In this document: positions 13,032 to 25,400 of the stretch, piece after piece
Numbering within the stretch: the first letter of the stretch is position 1
Layout of the letters: each line of letters opens with the position of its first letter
NCBI GenBank assembly: GCA_903813345.2
Contig: CAIIXF020000007.1
Span: forward strand, 16,038,714 to 16,102,713
Origin: Owenia fusiformis
Lineage: Eukaryota > Annelida > Polychaeta > Sabellida > Oweniidae
Direction of reading: 5' to 3'
Length of the DNA stretch: 64,000 nucleotides
Translations under genes and position numbers: made by a program
The notes under the pieces: generated by a model
Database searches by the model: none
What the model was told of the DNA's origin: nothing
Seen by the model: only the letters and a program-made list of their open reading frames with translations

Positions 13032-13222
13032 CACTGGTGGATCCAGAAGCAACAAGGAGCCCGGGACAAGGGGGGGGGATCTTCAGTGAGGAAAAAAATT
13101 GGGCCCCTTAAACTAAAAATTGGGGCTACATTATGAAAATTTAAGGCCAAATTATGTCAAAAAAGATCCATTTTTGAGGCCCTAAAAATTTCCTGGGCCA
13201 ACTCTTGAAGTATCCGCCGGTG
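13032..13222. mobile_element. Second, shorter MITE of the same family
   Basis: It starts CACTGGTGGATCC and ends GTATCCGCCGGTG, imperfect inverted termini that match those of the element at 12650-12935. The interior repeats the same phrases (run of G, then TTGGGCCCCTTAAAC). It is probably an internally deleted relative inserted about 100 bp away. Confidence 0.6.
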
Positions 13223-13490
13223 GGCCACGCCCGGGGTGCAGTGGTGCGCGGGAATGGGTCGATGTCTTGTGGAGTCTTGTAAGATCAGTTCATAACATTT
13301 TTGTCATAAAAGTTTTAATATGTATGACAAATCATCATTTATATGTTGTATAGGCTGAGTGTGAAAAACGCACATGCATCTTATCCTGAGAGAGGTTTAG
13401 AATAATTTCCAGATCACAAATGATCAAAAAACTCGATGTTCAATCATACAGTTACCATGAATTGGGATCGAAAGCTTTGTTGAAAATATG

Positions 13491-14335
13491 TACACTCCCC
13501 TTCATAAGTTTGGCAACCTTGTGTTAAAGCCCCTTTACGTTTGAATTTTTATTTACATACGGCGAGGAAAATACGTATAGTATTATAATGTAATTTGACT
13601 TTATTTCCAATGCCTTCAAATTTTCCCAATTTTTTCCTCAATTATAATAGGTCGAACATTGATGATGAATCTGACGAATTTTCGAAAATTGTCATTTCCA
13701 TGTAAACCAATGTGAAATGGTAGGGTTGCCGCAAGTCATATGACAGAATATCCATCCATCCGAGTTGCTGCAAAAATACAAGTTAGGTAGTCAATTGAAT
13801 TTGCTTACTTTATTTAATAAAAAAATTGATACGTTTCTTTAGGTTTAAAAAAGTTATAGACCTTCAAAGTCAAATTTTTTTTTTAATTCCTTCCATTGAA
13901 ATTACACATACAAGAGGCGAAAAATGATTTTCAAAAAATGACTTTGATGCTCAGTAACTTAGTATTCATAAAGTAAACTGAACACTTACGTACAAAAAGG
14001 TTAAACGATTCAATTTTCTACTATATAAAAATATTTTTGGTGAATCTTTTAATCCTGAAATCAGATTTGCTCCGAACCAACCATTGCCCATTGGTTTACA
14101 TGGAAATGACGATTTTCAAAACTTCATCAAAATCATAAATTTTCGACCTAAATTGTAATTTGAGGAAAAACTGGGAAATTTGGAGGCATTTGGAAATGAA
14201 GTCAAATTACATTTCCATCAATATTATAAGTATTTTCTTCACAGGTTATGTAAATAAAAATTCAAACGTAAAGAGGCTTTAACATGTAGTTTAATGAGGG
14301 AGCTAAGGTTGCCAAAACCTATGGAGTGGAGTGTA
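13491..14335. mobile_element. Foldback DNA element with about 250-bp inverted arms, Tc1/mariner-like ends
   Basis: The left end TACACTCCCCTTCATAAGTT and the right end, read in reverse as TACACTCCACTCCATAGGTT, are both followed by TTTGGCAACCTT or a variant. Complementarity runs about 250 bp inward from each end (for example TTTACATGGAAATGACGATTTT near 14095 against its complement near 13690), around a spacer of about 350 bp. The TA at each end fits a Tc1/mariner target. No transposase is encoded. Confidence 0.8.
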
Positions 14336-14522
14336 TATATATTATTTACGGTGTGATATATAACATATGTTTAATAGACCCCTTCAGATAACATTTTTAC
14401 AAGTAGAAAATTGAACAATAAACCGGCAACTTAAAAATCAAACATATTCAAAATATCCAAGTAATTTTAAATAACTACAAGTGACAATTTCCATATGAGA
14501 AGCTTAAATTGCATAATCTAGT

Positions 14523-16921
14523 ATGAATCTTATGTTAGTCTTATTATTGTCGTTAGGGATTGTTAAAGGTGAGGTAATTTTATACTATAGTGTTGTTCAG
14601 TCGTGAACTTGAAAAGTACGTGCCATTCGACCTTATCAAGTAATTATCATGGGATGTTCATCGACTCATTTGGATGATGTGGCGGAGCAGGTCGTTTTTA
14701 CAAGAAAGGATAGGTATCGATATGGTGAAATGAATTCAACAATGTTTTTCTTTTAAACCAATTATTGAAAACATTCTGTAAAAAACACGGTCGTTTATGT
14801 AATGTTGACTGATTGGCAACAATTTAATGCAAAAATTATTTATAGAACTGTTGTTGTTAACAATTTTTGTGTTTAGGGTAATTGTTTTTTGTTCCTTTCT
14901 ACCAATTCTTGAGAATGAATAAAATGTCTTTCCGACCCTTGTTGGAACAAAATAGCATATGCAACATTTTCTTAGACCTCTGAATATTATAGTTATACAA
15001 AAAGGAAATTTTGGTTGATTTAACCATGATGGGCTTCATAGTTGAAAGCCCATGATTTAACAAAAAGTATGCAAAAACTTAAAACAAACCCCCCAAAATA
15101 GACAAAAATTAAGATTAACCTTTTAGTTCATTAACACTTCTTTTTTAAAATCAACCAAACTTTCCTTTGTACAATTACAATATTGAGAGACATTAAAACA
15201 CGTTGTGTTTATGTCGTTTTGTTCGAATGAGGTTCGGATAGATGTTTCATTTCATTCCGAACATATGATACCAAGAACGAAAGAAGTGTCTGATGTGTTT
15301 TCTAAAACATTATAGAGAAAAGTATATATATAATATAATATATAATTCAAATTATAATGTTACCATCCAAAAAATGACCATTAAATTGACGATGTGTAAA
15401 ATTTTCAGAATGTTTGATGACTGTTTTAAGAGAAACGCGTGTTCAAAAAGTTTACCATACCGATACCACTCCTTTCAATATTGTTTGCTGCGCTACATTG
15501 ATCGTAGTTTCTTTTTATAAAGGAAGGTGTACATGTTTGAAGTAAGAAATATTTCAATCTGCCCTCGTTTAAGATACGTTTTAAAAAGTTGATGGAAATA
15601 CGATCATCCCGAGTGTAGGACGTTCGCGCCTTTTATTAGATCATAAAAGTCTTCCGACGAATTTAGTGCAGAAGCACGATTGACATTGTCATTGCATTTG
15701 CTTGTTCATTTTCTATGCGAATAAGCGGTTTTCAGTTAAAAATTCCTTGTAAAAACGACCTGTTCCACAACATCATCCAAATTAGTCGATGACATCTTGC
15801 GATTATTACTCTTTGCATTCGTTCGACTTCACTTCTTAAAAGAGAGCTTCATAGTTTATAACTAGACTGCGCGCAGGGTACCCGACTATATTTGTTACAA
15901 TTATGTTGTATGGGGTCTCACCAAAATGTGCAAAATGTTAGCCTTGCAAAAACCCTTTTAAGAGTTTTTGGTTCTTCATTCAATTTATTGCGCTATTGTA
16001 CACTATTTTTTGCAATGCGAGTAAAACTTAAGCACAGGACCCAAGGAATTGTTTTTAATCCATGTATATATTTCTGTTTCTATAACTTTGTTTACATAAT
16101 TTTACAATATTACAATATCTGCAAAAAGTGATACAATTTTAATTCTTGAACATTATTACAATAGTTTACAAATATAAAATACCATAAGTTATTTAACCAC
16201 TCATTAAAGTAAGTATTGCTAGTGTCTTGTACCTTATAGCCAAAAATAAGAGATTTAAAACTTTTTCAAGCTTAATTCAATCTTAAAATGATCAAGTAAT
16301 TTTTAAGTTGATTGATTACATTAATTATATACTCTATGACATTGGAAGAACAAATGTCTATAGTCTTCTACCTGTCCACAAATATCACACTTATCTAAGA
16401 AGTAATTCCTTGCATGGTAAAATGTAATGTAAAAGTTTGTATCTAAATTAATTGGCCACTTTTTAATTCTTGGATTGCTTTAATAGTATCCAAGTCTGTT
16501 GAAACAATAGTTGACTATTTTGAATTTTAAGATTAATCCAAAATGATTCCAAATATGTTTTAGTTGCTATTTGGTCCAACAAGATTGAGTACGTGCCTTT
16601 AGAACTTGCATGTTTATCCAAGAATCTATAATTTTTCAATTTCCTCACCTCAGACATGTTTGATATCCAATAGGGCAGGATATTTGCCCGGCTGAATGTG
16701 AAGATTTCTGCCAGGAACAGGGCATTGATGGCAACAACACTGGCGTATGGTGTAACCTAGAAATGAATGAATACGAAGACTGGCCCTGTAATGAGACAGA
16801 CGGCATCATTGCGACGTGTATACCAGACCCACCAGATCAGGACTTCTACGTATGTTGCGCTGATGAATCGAGTATCGAATACTTGATAGATGATCCAAGT
16901 GGGACTCTTTCCATTTTTTGA
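14523..16921 (+). CDS. Small secreted cysteine-rich peptide, paralog A
   Basis: Two exons: 14523-14568 (46 nt) and 16674-16921, joined across a phase-1 intron with GT and AG borders. Exon 1 is almost entirely a signal peptide, MNLMLVLLLSLGIVK. The mature part begins near GQDICPAECEDFCQEQG and has eight cysteines (C..AEC..FC, WC, PC, TC, VCC), a likely N-glycosylation site NNT and another NET. After the CC pair it continues about 20 residues (DESSIEYLIDDPSGTLSIF), a tail that paralog B lacks. The poly(A) signal AATAAA is at 16980. I do not recognise the family. The pattern suggests an extracellular peptide held by four disulfides; function is unknown. Confidence 0.8.
15020..15060. repeat. Short stem-loop, GCCCATGG family, copy 2
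   Basis: TTAACCATGATGGGCTT pairs with AAGCCCATGATTTAA around a loop containing ATAGTTGA. It lies in the intron of peptide gene A. The phrase TTGAAAGCCCATG is shared with the stem-loops at 10877-10914 and (reversed) 50153-50189. Confidence 0.65.
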
Positions 16922-16979
16922 AGCAGAGACTTTTTGAAGATAGTATTGGAAGCCCGGGATTGGAAGGAATGTCCCGGCA

Positions 16980-16985
16980 AATAAA
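16980..16985 (+). promoter_or_regulatory. Poly(A) signal of peptide gene A
   Basis: AATAAA, 59 nt after the stop codon of paralog A, on the same strand and at a typical spacing for a short 3' UTR. Confidence 0.6.
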
Positions 16986-17695
16986 AAATTAATTTGGTAA
17001 TTTATGAATATATACTTGTGTAAAATAATAATAATATATTTAACATGTACAAGTATTATTTTGAGACTTTTTTGAAGAACTGTCCTAAGAAAAATAGCGA
17101 AAATGCATGAAACACAAGATGAGCGCAACCACCGTGAAAATTAATCAAAATGGCGGTCACAATCTAAATCCCATCCCTCGGGTGCTGCGTCCCTTCTTTT
17201 CTCCTTCCGATGGGTACGAGCTCTGGGGGCCTCTTTTCGGAAGATGAATTTATCCCGAGGGAATTTATCCACACTGCAAACCCATTTGAACGTTTCTCGG
17301 AACTAACCCACCCCGAATCTATTTTTGATTTGAAGCCTCGCCACCATTGTTATCCTGAACGTTCAATGTTCCATCGGTTAACATGATCGTTATCACCGTG
17401 ACATTCATTGAGGACTGAATTTAATTTATATATAGATATGTAAATTCATGAAATGTAGACGAATTGAAAGGAATTGAAACAGATGTTTAAAGGGCCCTGT
17501 TCAGGTACCATACCGTACACAATAACGCCATTGGTTACCAATATTAAGTTGTATACTATCGTCAAAAACATACTTGACCTTGAATACGTAAAGCAAGAGC
17601 CTTTAGAAGTTTAAAACTGGGATGTTAGTGAGCTATTTTTCATTTAAAGTTCAGACAAAAAAGTATACTTACATCAAGCGACATATTAAACTAGA

Positions 17696-18421
17696 ATGAA
17701 TCTTGCATTAGTTCTATTATTGGCGATTGGGATCATTAAAGGTGAGATTTAGTCAAAATTGTGCACGGGGAATGAGTATGAGTTATAAGAGTATGGGTAC
17801 AAGTTACACGTTTCCTATTCAGTCAAGAGCGAATAAAAGTACCGTCTCACTTTAGATAAATCGTTAACGGTATACTTAGTATAGTTAGTTGGGTGGTTAC
17901 TTTTATAAATCATTTTTAAATTGTGCTCTTTTTGTATAGAGCCGTGCCATTGCACTGCGGTTAGGCATATTCATTTTTTTGCTGGCAGCATTTGTTATTT
18001 TGTATCCATTTTCAGTCTGAGGATTTGGACATCAAAACATCTATATCTTCGATTAGTTTTTCGATATAATTTATATTTTTAAGATGTTAAAGATAGTAAC
18101 GGCCGTTATTCTGCATCATATCATTTACTGCCACTTTAGGCCGACATTATGTGGAGTGATCCATGAACACCTCAGGGATATGTATTTCAAATGTGTCTTA
18201 TACTTAAAGGGCAGGAGGACATTTGCCCCGATGAATGCGACACTTTCTGTGAAGAACAAGGTGTGGATGGTAACCACACTGGCGTATGGTGTAACATAGA
18301 AACGAACGAAATAGACGAGTGGCCGTGCAACGACACCCAAGTCATCATTGAGACGTGTATACCGGATCCTCCGGACCAGGAACTCTATGTATGTTGTGCC
18401 AACCCGCCTCCGGAACCTTAG
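17696..18421 (+). CDS. Small secreted cysteine-rich peptide, paralog B
   Basis: Two exons: 17696-17741 and 18210-18421, with the same 46-nt first exon and phase-1 intron as paralog A (intron 468 bp against 2105 bp). Exon 1 gives MNLALVLLLAIGIIK. Exon 2 gives the mature region starting GQEDICPDECDTFCEEQG and ending PDQELYVCCANPPPEP. All eight cysteines and the block GVWCN, CIPDPPDQ and YVCC are conserved with A. Sequons NHT and NDT are present. The predicted precursor is 86 residues. It lies in tandem, about 0.8 kb after A, so the pair is a local duplication. The gene is a real coding unit by conservation of cysteines between copies. The biological role is unknown, and an immune or mucus peptide is only a guess. 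Confidence 0.82.
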
Positions 18422-18477
18422 ACTGACACCGACCTACGTTCTCACTTCCATTGTGAAAGAAATGATTGGAAACATCA

Positions 18478-18483
18478 AATAAA
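18478..18483 (+). promoter_or_regulatory. Poly(A) signal of peptide gene B
   Basis: AATAAA, 57 nt after the stop codon of paralog B. The spacing matches that of paralog A, supporting homologous 3' ends. Confidence 0.6.
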
Positions 18484-21400
18484 ACGATAATATATGAATA
18501 GATATTGTAGTAAACTAAAGCATGTTAATTGTGTTTTATTGACCCTTAATCTGAGTAGTTGAATACTAGTCTTGCTCCAAGACTATGCCACCTCCTCCCT
18601 TATCTACATCACCAACACAACACAACTTGTAGTTGGAGGGGGGGGGGTTACGAGGGGCTTGTAGCTAGACTATCCGAATACCACCTGACTAACTTAAAGG
18701 TAGGCAAGCATAGACAAAAAGTCAATTCTCGGCCATCTTCAATTAAGAGGCCATTTTGACAATGTGTTTCTCCAGCGAACAGAGATCCTATGACCATATA
18801 ACATTATCCTACAAATAGAATAGAGCAAGATTGGGATGGCCGCCAGAACGAATTTCGTACAGGCTCGTAGTTCTTGAGCACATTACGTCCGAGCGCATTA
18901 ATGAAGTTCTTAAAAGACCGAAGAGAGCGTAAAAAGTTGTAACCACGCCCAATCCACTCGCACCGCGCGCACATGATATCCGCACCGAGGATTTGTGCGA
19001 GCACCGTTTGCATAGGCTAGGGTATTCATATAAAACATGATAAGAAGTTCCAACTATGTCCAATCCCAGTAAGCCAATTCGGCAACACGTTTCAAGAACG
19101 AAGTGAAAGTTTGGTGTGACAGGGCAGGCCTGTAGCCAGGATTTACCAGGGGCGGGGGCGCGGTTTTACCAAGGGGGGAGTTTTTGCCAATAGGGGAGCT
19201 TTTTGACACAATACAAAGGTCTACAGGACAACAATACGGCCCAACACTATGTGGTGGAGACATAAAAAGGATTCTTCTTATTTCTCAATATTCCTATATG
19301 AGCTTCGTTTTGGTGGTATATAACATTTATGTCTTATAGTATACTATACTGGTCCGTGTGCCAATGTTTTTTGCTTTGAAATATGTTGATATATTAGTGG
19401 TCCATATGGCATTATTATTATGCTGTCTTTATGAGTATAGCTTAATAAAATTGTTGAAATTAAGCACCTTTATTGATGAGAGTAGGCCGTTAAAATGGCT
19501 TCTTAACTTTAAGTACAAGACAACATGCGTTATTGAGCATTTAACTTGTTTTGTTTGTATTGCAAGATTATTGATGGCAAATATTTGAGATTACAGTCTC
19601 TACTGTCCTCCTGGTACTCATCCCATCTATCAATTAAAATGGACAGTACATGTTTGAAATTGCAATGACACTAGTATATTAATCTAGTAGCACCATGTAG
19701 TACTTTTAGGGCCATTTTTAAAGTGGTTCAGTTTTCCTCCACCCAACAGTTTTTTTCTTGGGCCTTCCCACTAGTTGGTACACACTGCACCATTAAAAAA
19801 TAAAACAAACATTTTTTGTAATATTTCATATCTAAAGTTTATCTGATAATGTTTGAATATTTACAATAGTTACCCAGTAAAATAGGACAACTGTTTAACA
19901 TGCTGCCATCTTAAATATGTCAACATCACACAACATGAATACAAACAAAGAGCGGTATCTCAAAGTGAAATAAATAATTTGTAAAAGGTATTAAGTACCA
20001 TAAGTATACTATACAGAGTTTTTCATAATGACTGACCCCATCAATAGTAAATCCGAGAGCACATGGCCTAAGATCAGAGAGAGCATTATTTGTGAACTTG
20101 TGTTCGGAAGTTACTATGGTGGTTACTATTCATAATTTTAAGAGAAATATTTATTAAATTATCCTTGAAACATCATGGCCATATATCCAAAACATATACC
20201 TGTCAGTTGGGTAGAATATGGAAAATGTGGCTCTCAGATTGTATGCTCAAGGTCAAATGGGTACTTTTGGTGACATAATACCAAGTTGTAAAAATTGCTG
20301 AGCTTAATCGAAATTATTTAAATAATCCCTGGATTGAATTTAAAGAACAATACAAGTGAGCTATCTAGATTTAAACATTGATTTGGAAATGGTCATTATG
20401 AAACACCCAGTACTATTTTTTTAAAGAGCAAACAAAATTGTCACCAGAATGATGAAATATTACTGAATAAGTGAATATCAAATAATGATTACACAATTCA
20501 TGAAATGTACAGTATATACAAGTAATATGTATAGAAGTCATGAACCAAATACATTTTGTTCAAATATAAATTCTAGTTGGCAACTGGATACATCAATTTT
20601 GCCAGTCATGAAATGTGCTTTAGCTTTAGCATGCAAGAATATATAATGCAAGTTTTATAACAGAACATGGTTAACTCACTTATACCAAGTTTATCATTTA
20701 TAAATAAATACAAATATTTAGTGCTACATTTTTGCATGTATTGTGTGATGTAGGAATCTTACTAAAGAGATCTCTAGTCTCAAATCTACTCTACTCCAAA
20801 TAAGCTAGAAAACTAGGCTAAACAATAACACTTACAATACTATAACATATAATGGCTTTACACAAAGTAAAAAATCTAAAAAATTAAATTCTACAAAATG
20901 CTATAACATGTATTTTTGTATGTATATGTTATATTATTTTTACATTATGTACAACTATCAGGAAGGTTATGTACTACAAAGTATATACTTCTTTGAGATC
21001 TCAGAAGGCCAAGAAAAACATTGTAAATTCCTTAAAGTATGTTAGTCAAGATAACACCTGTGCAAGTCAAGACAAACAGGTGTAAGCATAATCTAGAAAA
21101 AACAAGTCAAGACCCACATGATGAGTCAAGTCCCACATTTATGTAAGTCAAGACCAACACATATGTAAATGTATAAGAACACCTACATTCTAAGCTATAG
21201 GTTTTATAGTAAAGTACCTTGTATATGTGTTATGTATGGATATAAATTGATTGTATTTTCAAATTAATACTTAGGTCTCATTGATTGTGTACAGTATATA
21301 TAAATATCATATGTATGTAAATCTGAAAACATTGTCAAATGTTTAGGGATGTGATCAATATTTTGAAATTGTCCCAAAATGTCACTGATTACATTTCAGA

Positions 21401-22403
21401 TTTCACATTTAAGCCATCCCATCCTCCTTAATAGCCTATAAAAACATAACTTAACATTTGTTGTTTCTGTTTACAATTAAAAGACAGTTCCTCTTATATC
21501 AATGCACAAACAAAACAGATGGGACATTTAATCCTTTTCTCAAATATGTAATTAATAACATGAGTTGATGTACATTGATCAAATACACTGTTCTGGTCTT
21601 TAATGTAACCTAATATTTAATTATCATTGTCACATCTATTACATTTTTTGTAAAACTTTGCAAAACCATGTCCAACATCACAAACATTTTTTATAGTCCA
21701 CAAGTCGACTGACAACAATATTACTTTAACACATGTGTTATTTCTGCTATTTACAGTCTAGTAAAGTCTATCAGTCTCACATCAAATGTTTACGCAACTG
21801 TATTAAAATCACTGACTTTACCATTAATTAAACTGTTGCATGATATCAGTCTATCTGTACATAGCCTCTAATGGTGATATTATAAATATAATACATAGTG
21901 TAGTTTGAACTGGAGATGATCTGTATATATCAGTATGTTCAGTTGAAGGTAAATTGAAACGAATATCAGAAAACAAAACTGGACCAAAAACAGGACTGTC
22001 TATTTATTAATAATCTAATATGTTCAACATAGCAGTACCCCTTTAGTTTAAGTTTGCTAGTAAATTCATTGCATGTGCTTAGATTGCTATTTGTACCCCT
22101 TTATATTGCTTTTAAATAGCAGTACCATTCAGAATATTCCTGAAATGAGTCCTGAATGTCATGTTAGCTACCCATTCACAAACTATTTTCATTTCATTTC
22201 TCACACAGATCTGTTTACTCGTTGCTAAGAAGAATCTCCTACAATACTTTTTAATAATAGAATAGATGCACCTTCGGAAAAATCCAAAATGGCCACCCTT
22301 TTATGATGACTTTCACAAATTATCGTATTATACATGAAGTGTGTGTGTGTGTGTATGCAAACAGGTTGCTAAGTAGATTGAATTTCTTTGAATAAACCTT
22401 AGG
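18484..22403. other. Spacer between peptide B and the ADAM stop codon; right part probably ADAM 3' UTR
   Basis: No gene recognised. A run of G lies at about 18640-18648, a CpG-richer patch at about 18830-18990 and a truncated interspersed repeat at about 19120-19268. From about 19300 to 22400 the sequence is AT-rich and of even composition. Because peptide B and ADAM converge here, the part next to 22404 is likely the ADAM 3' UTR; one candidate minus-strand poly(A) signal is at about 22013-22018. A (GT)n tract lies near 22340. Confidence 0.5.
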
Positions 22404-25400
22404 CTACATAGGAAGAGCTTCCACAGAACCATGTGTTGCTTTTGAGTAAGAATTTCTCCGTGTGAAACTATTCACACTGTTGCTAATAGGAATCTCCCGG
22501 ATGATGTACGAGTCTGGATCCATCAATTGGTCTCCAAGTACACTAGGTGTGTTGCTATGGTAACCCAAGTCATGTGATCGTTTCTCTAAAGAGTCTGATT
22601 GGCTAGATTGAGCATCTGGCTCTCTCTGATGGGGATTGGGGAAAATATCTGGTGATTGGTTGAGATTAAATGAATCAGATTCTTCTGGCGAATGTTCAAA
22701 TGGCAAGAGTCCTAAATTATCCATTTGTCTATGCTTAATCTGCGGTTTACCAAGTTGTTTAAAATCCTGTGGTGACGGTGGTTTATTATATAATTTCACG
22801 TCCTCCATTGGGTTATTTGTGATGTTCATCAAATTGGAAGGTTTATTTCCCAAAATGGATGCTGAGAAATCATCATCCTGTTTATAGAAGCTGTTTCTTG
22901 GAAATTGTCTATCAGCTTCCGCGTCGCTAGAGCATGGCTCATCATACTTCGGAGACACGTCAAGTGTCTGACTGTCTATCTCCTTCAGTAAATCATCCAA
23001 GTTACGTAACTTGACAATCCTACTTGATGATGTGGATTTTTGTTTCAAGAGAGGCTCCTCTTGTTCAATGTTATTCCGAGTGGTCCTAGGTGAGTCTAGG
23101 TGGTCCTTGCTGCTATGTGAGCTGCCATGATGGCTACTGGGCCGGGAACTATGTCGACTCCCGTTGCTGCTGAGGCGACTCCCGACACTTCTCAGAGATT
23201 GATTGTCATCCTTAAAGCCAGGGGACATTCTGCCAGGAATAATACTGTATGAATCTGGCGTATTAATAATTTCATTATCACTCTGTGATAGGTCTTCCAG
23301 TTCTGTTCGATCAACAGGGCTACTGGTACTATTTCTATTTGAATTCGATTTTGAGTCCAACACAAATGGCTTGATTGCATCAAGGGTGTTAGGTCGGACT
23401 ATATCAGATGTTTTAGCAGGCATTGTTGCAAATTGTTTAGGTGCTGGTTTTGCAGGCGCACACAATCGTTTCAAATCATCAACACTTCTCGGTGTCTTCT
23501 TGAGGATTCCTTTCTCTGGTTGCATAGAGAGATCCTTGGGGTGAGAGAGGATTTCATTCTCTTGTTCACTCTCACTCGCCTCTCCATCCATCCTCCTTTT
23601 CTTCTTCCACATGTTCCTCTTGTCTTTCCTGAAATTATTCACATCCAAATAAATTGTACTTTCGTTAATACGGTGATATCTCAACCAGGTGTTAAATCCT
23701 GTTGAGGTAAATGTACTGTTTTCAACATATATTCTCACATGCATGCCCATATAGTAAACTACCATATAATGATGAATTCTGGATAGCAGCACATACACAG
23801 CTAATGTAATTTGGCACCGTTTCGGCATCGAAAAAATTCGGCGCTGTTCCGGCACCGTTTCGGCACCGAAACCTTTCGAAGAATGTAATATAATGCTTAA
23901 AATGTCACCAATATTGACAAATACAGGGTGTCTAATAAATAAGGTGAAAGATATTGTAACTTTCTTAATATTGCACCAATCCTGATGAAATTTTAAGAGT
24001 GTGTTTAGAAAATGGGTGAATATGCATAAGAAGTGTATAGCTAGAGATGGACATTATGTTGAATAGCTTATTTTCATAACAATGGGACTTAAGGACTGTT
24101 TTTATAATGTATTTGTGGTAGTAATAGACCTGGGAGTGTAAATAAAGCTATCAGAAAGAATAAATATATTTTGGAAAGTTGTGACGTAAACTAACTTGCC
24201 CCGCCTTTTTGTTGTTTCGGTTGCTATAGCAACCACAACTCTAGCCAATCAAATAGAAGATGCTTTAAATTCACAGAATAAAGGTAAAAAAGTTTGGGCT
24301 ACAAACTCTGGAAATTTCATTAAGATTGGTGCAATATTAAGAAAGTTATAATATCTTTCACCTTATTTATTGGACACCCTGTATATACACTATTAAAAAT
24401 AATTTTAAAATAAAAGTGTATCTTAAAATTAAAGTATATACACTCATTTCAATGGGTCAATAATAACAAATACCTACCTATATGAAGGCATGTTGCCAAA
24501 TGATATTATTCTGTTGGCATTTGCTTCTTCTGAAGATTCTTCATCCTCTCGACTTTTCATACTCTCCTTCTTACCAAATAAATTCTTTTTGTCAAATATT
24601 GTCAATGGATTTTTGCGTCTGAAAGGAAAAATGACTTTATCTTAACATCTATGCAGTATATGCTTTTGAACAACCATCCTTGAATTTATAGATATTTACA
24701 TATTTCTCAAACACTGATTAGATATCGGGGAACTTTTCTTTCTCCTCTACTTTATGACCTATTGAGCTAATAGTAAGTTTTTATAATTAGGTTTTGATCT
24801 TTAGTCTAACCAATATCTTCCCCTCCCGTTCTTTCCTTAGGGACATTGATATGGAGAGGAAGGGTTAGTTATAGTAGAGGTTTGCTGAGTTTCACCTATT
24901 ATTTATACATACCAATAGCAAAGCATTGATATGAGGGTCCAATAGTAGTAACTAAGATATGAGAATACATGTGGAAAAGAGACTTTATACAGGATTAGTT
25001 TTACCTATTACCTTAACTTTTTTTTCTTTTTTTTATTTATCATGTTTTATTTAATACATTAAATAATATTGATACCTTAACTTACCTATAACATAACATT
25101 GAGAGCCCAAGTGCAATTACTAGGATCCCAACAACTGATCCAAGGATCACCAACAACCACATTGTGCTGATAGCTTCTTTCTGAGCCACTGTAATATGAG
25201 AATATAAATAAGAATTATAAACTGACTTCTCCAATTCTAAAAGGAAAACATGTGCCTTTTCCAAATACAGATAAAGTAAATCTTTTATTACAACTGAAAT
25301 TAAATTATTCTGCAAACTTTGGTATCTGAAAAAATTGAGAACAGTAGAAGTGTCATTAGAAATTCATAATTTACCCAACATATTGTTGAAGTAACGTTCT

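Noticed and set aside
18804-19063. Overlapping minus-strand ORFs in a CpG-richer patch
   Set aside because: No recognisable protein features; the patch grades into an interspersed repeat.
23192-23705. Plus-strand and other-frame ORFs over the last ADAM exon
   Set aside because: They are shadows of the real minus-strand tail exon.
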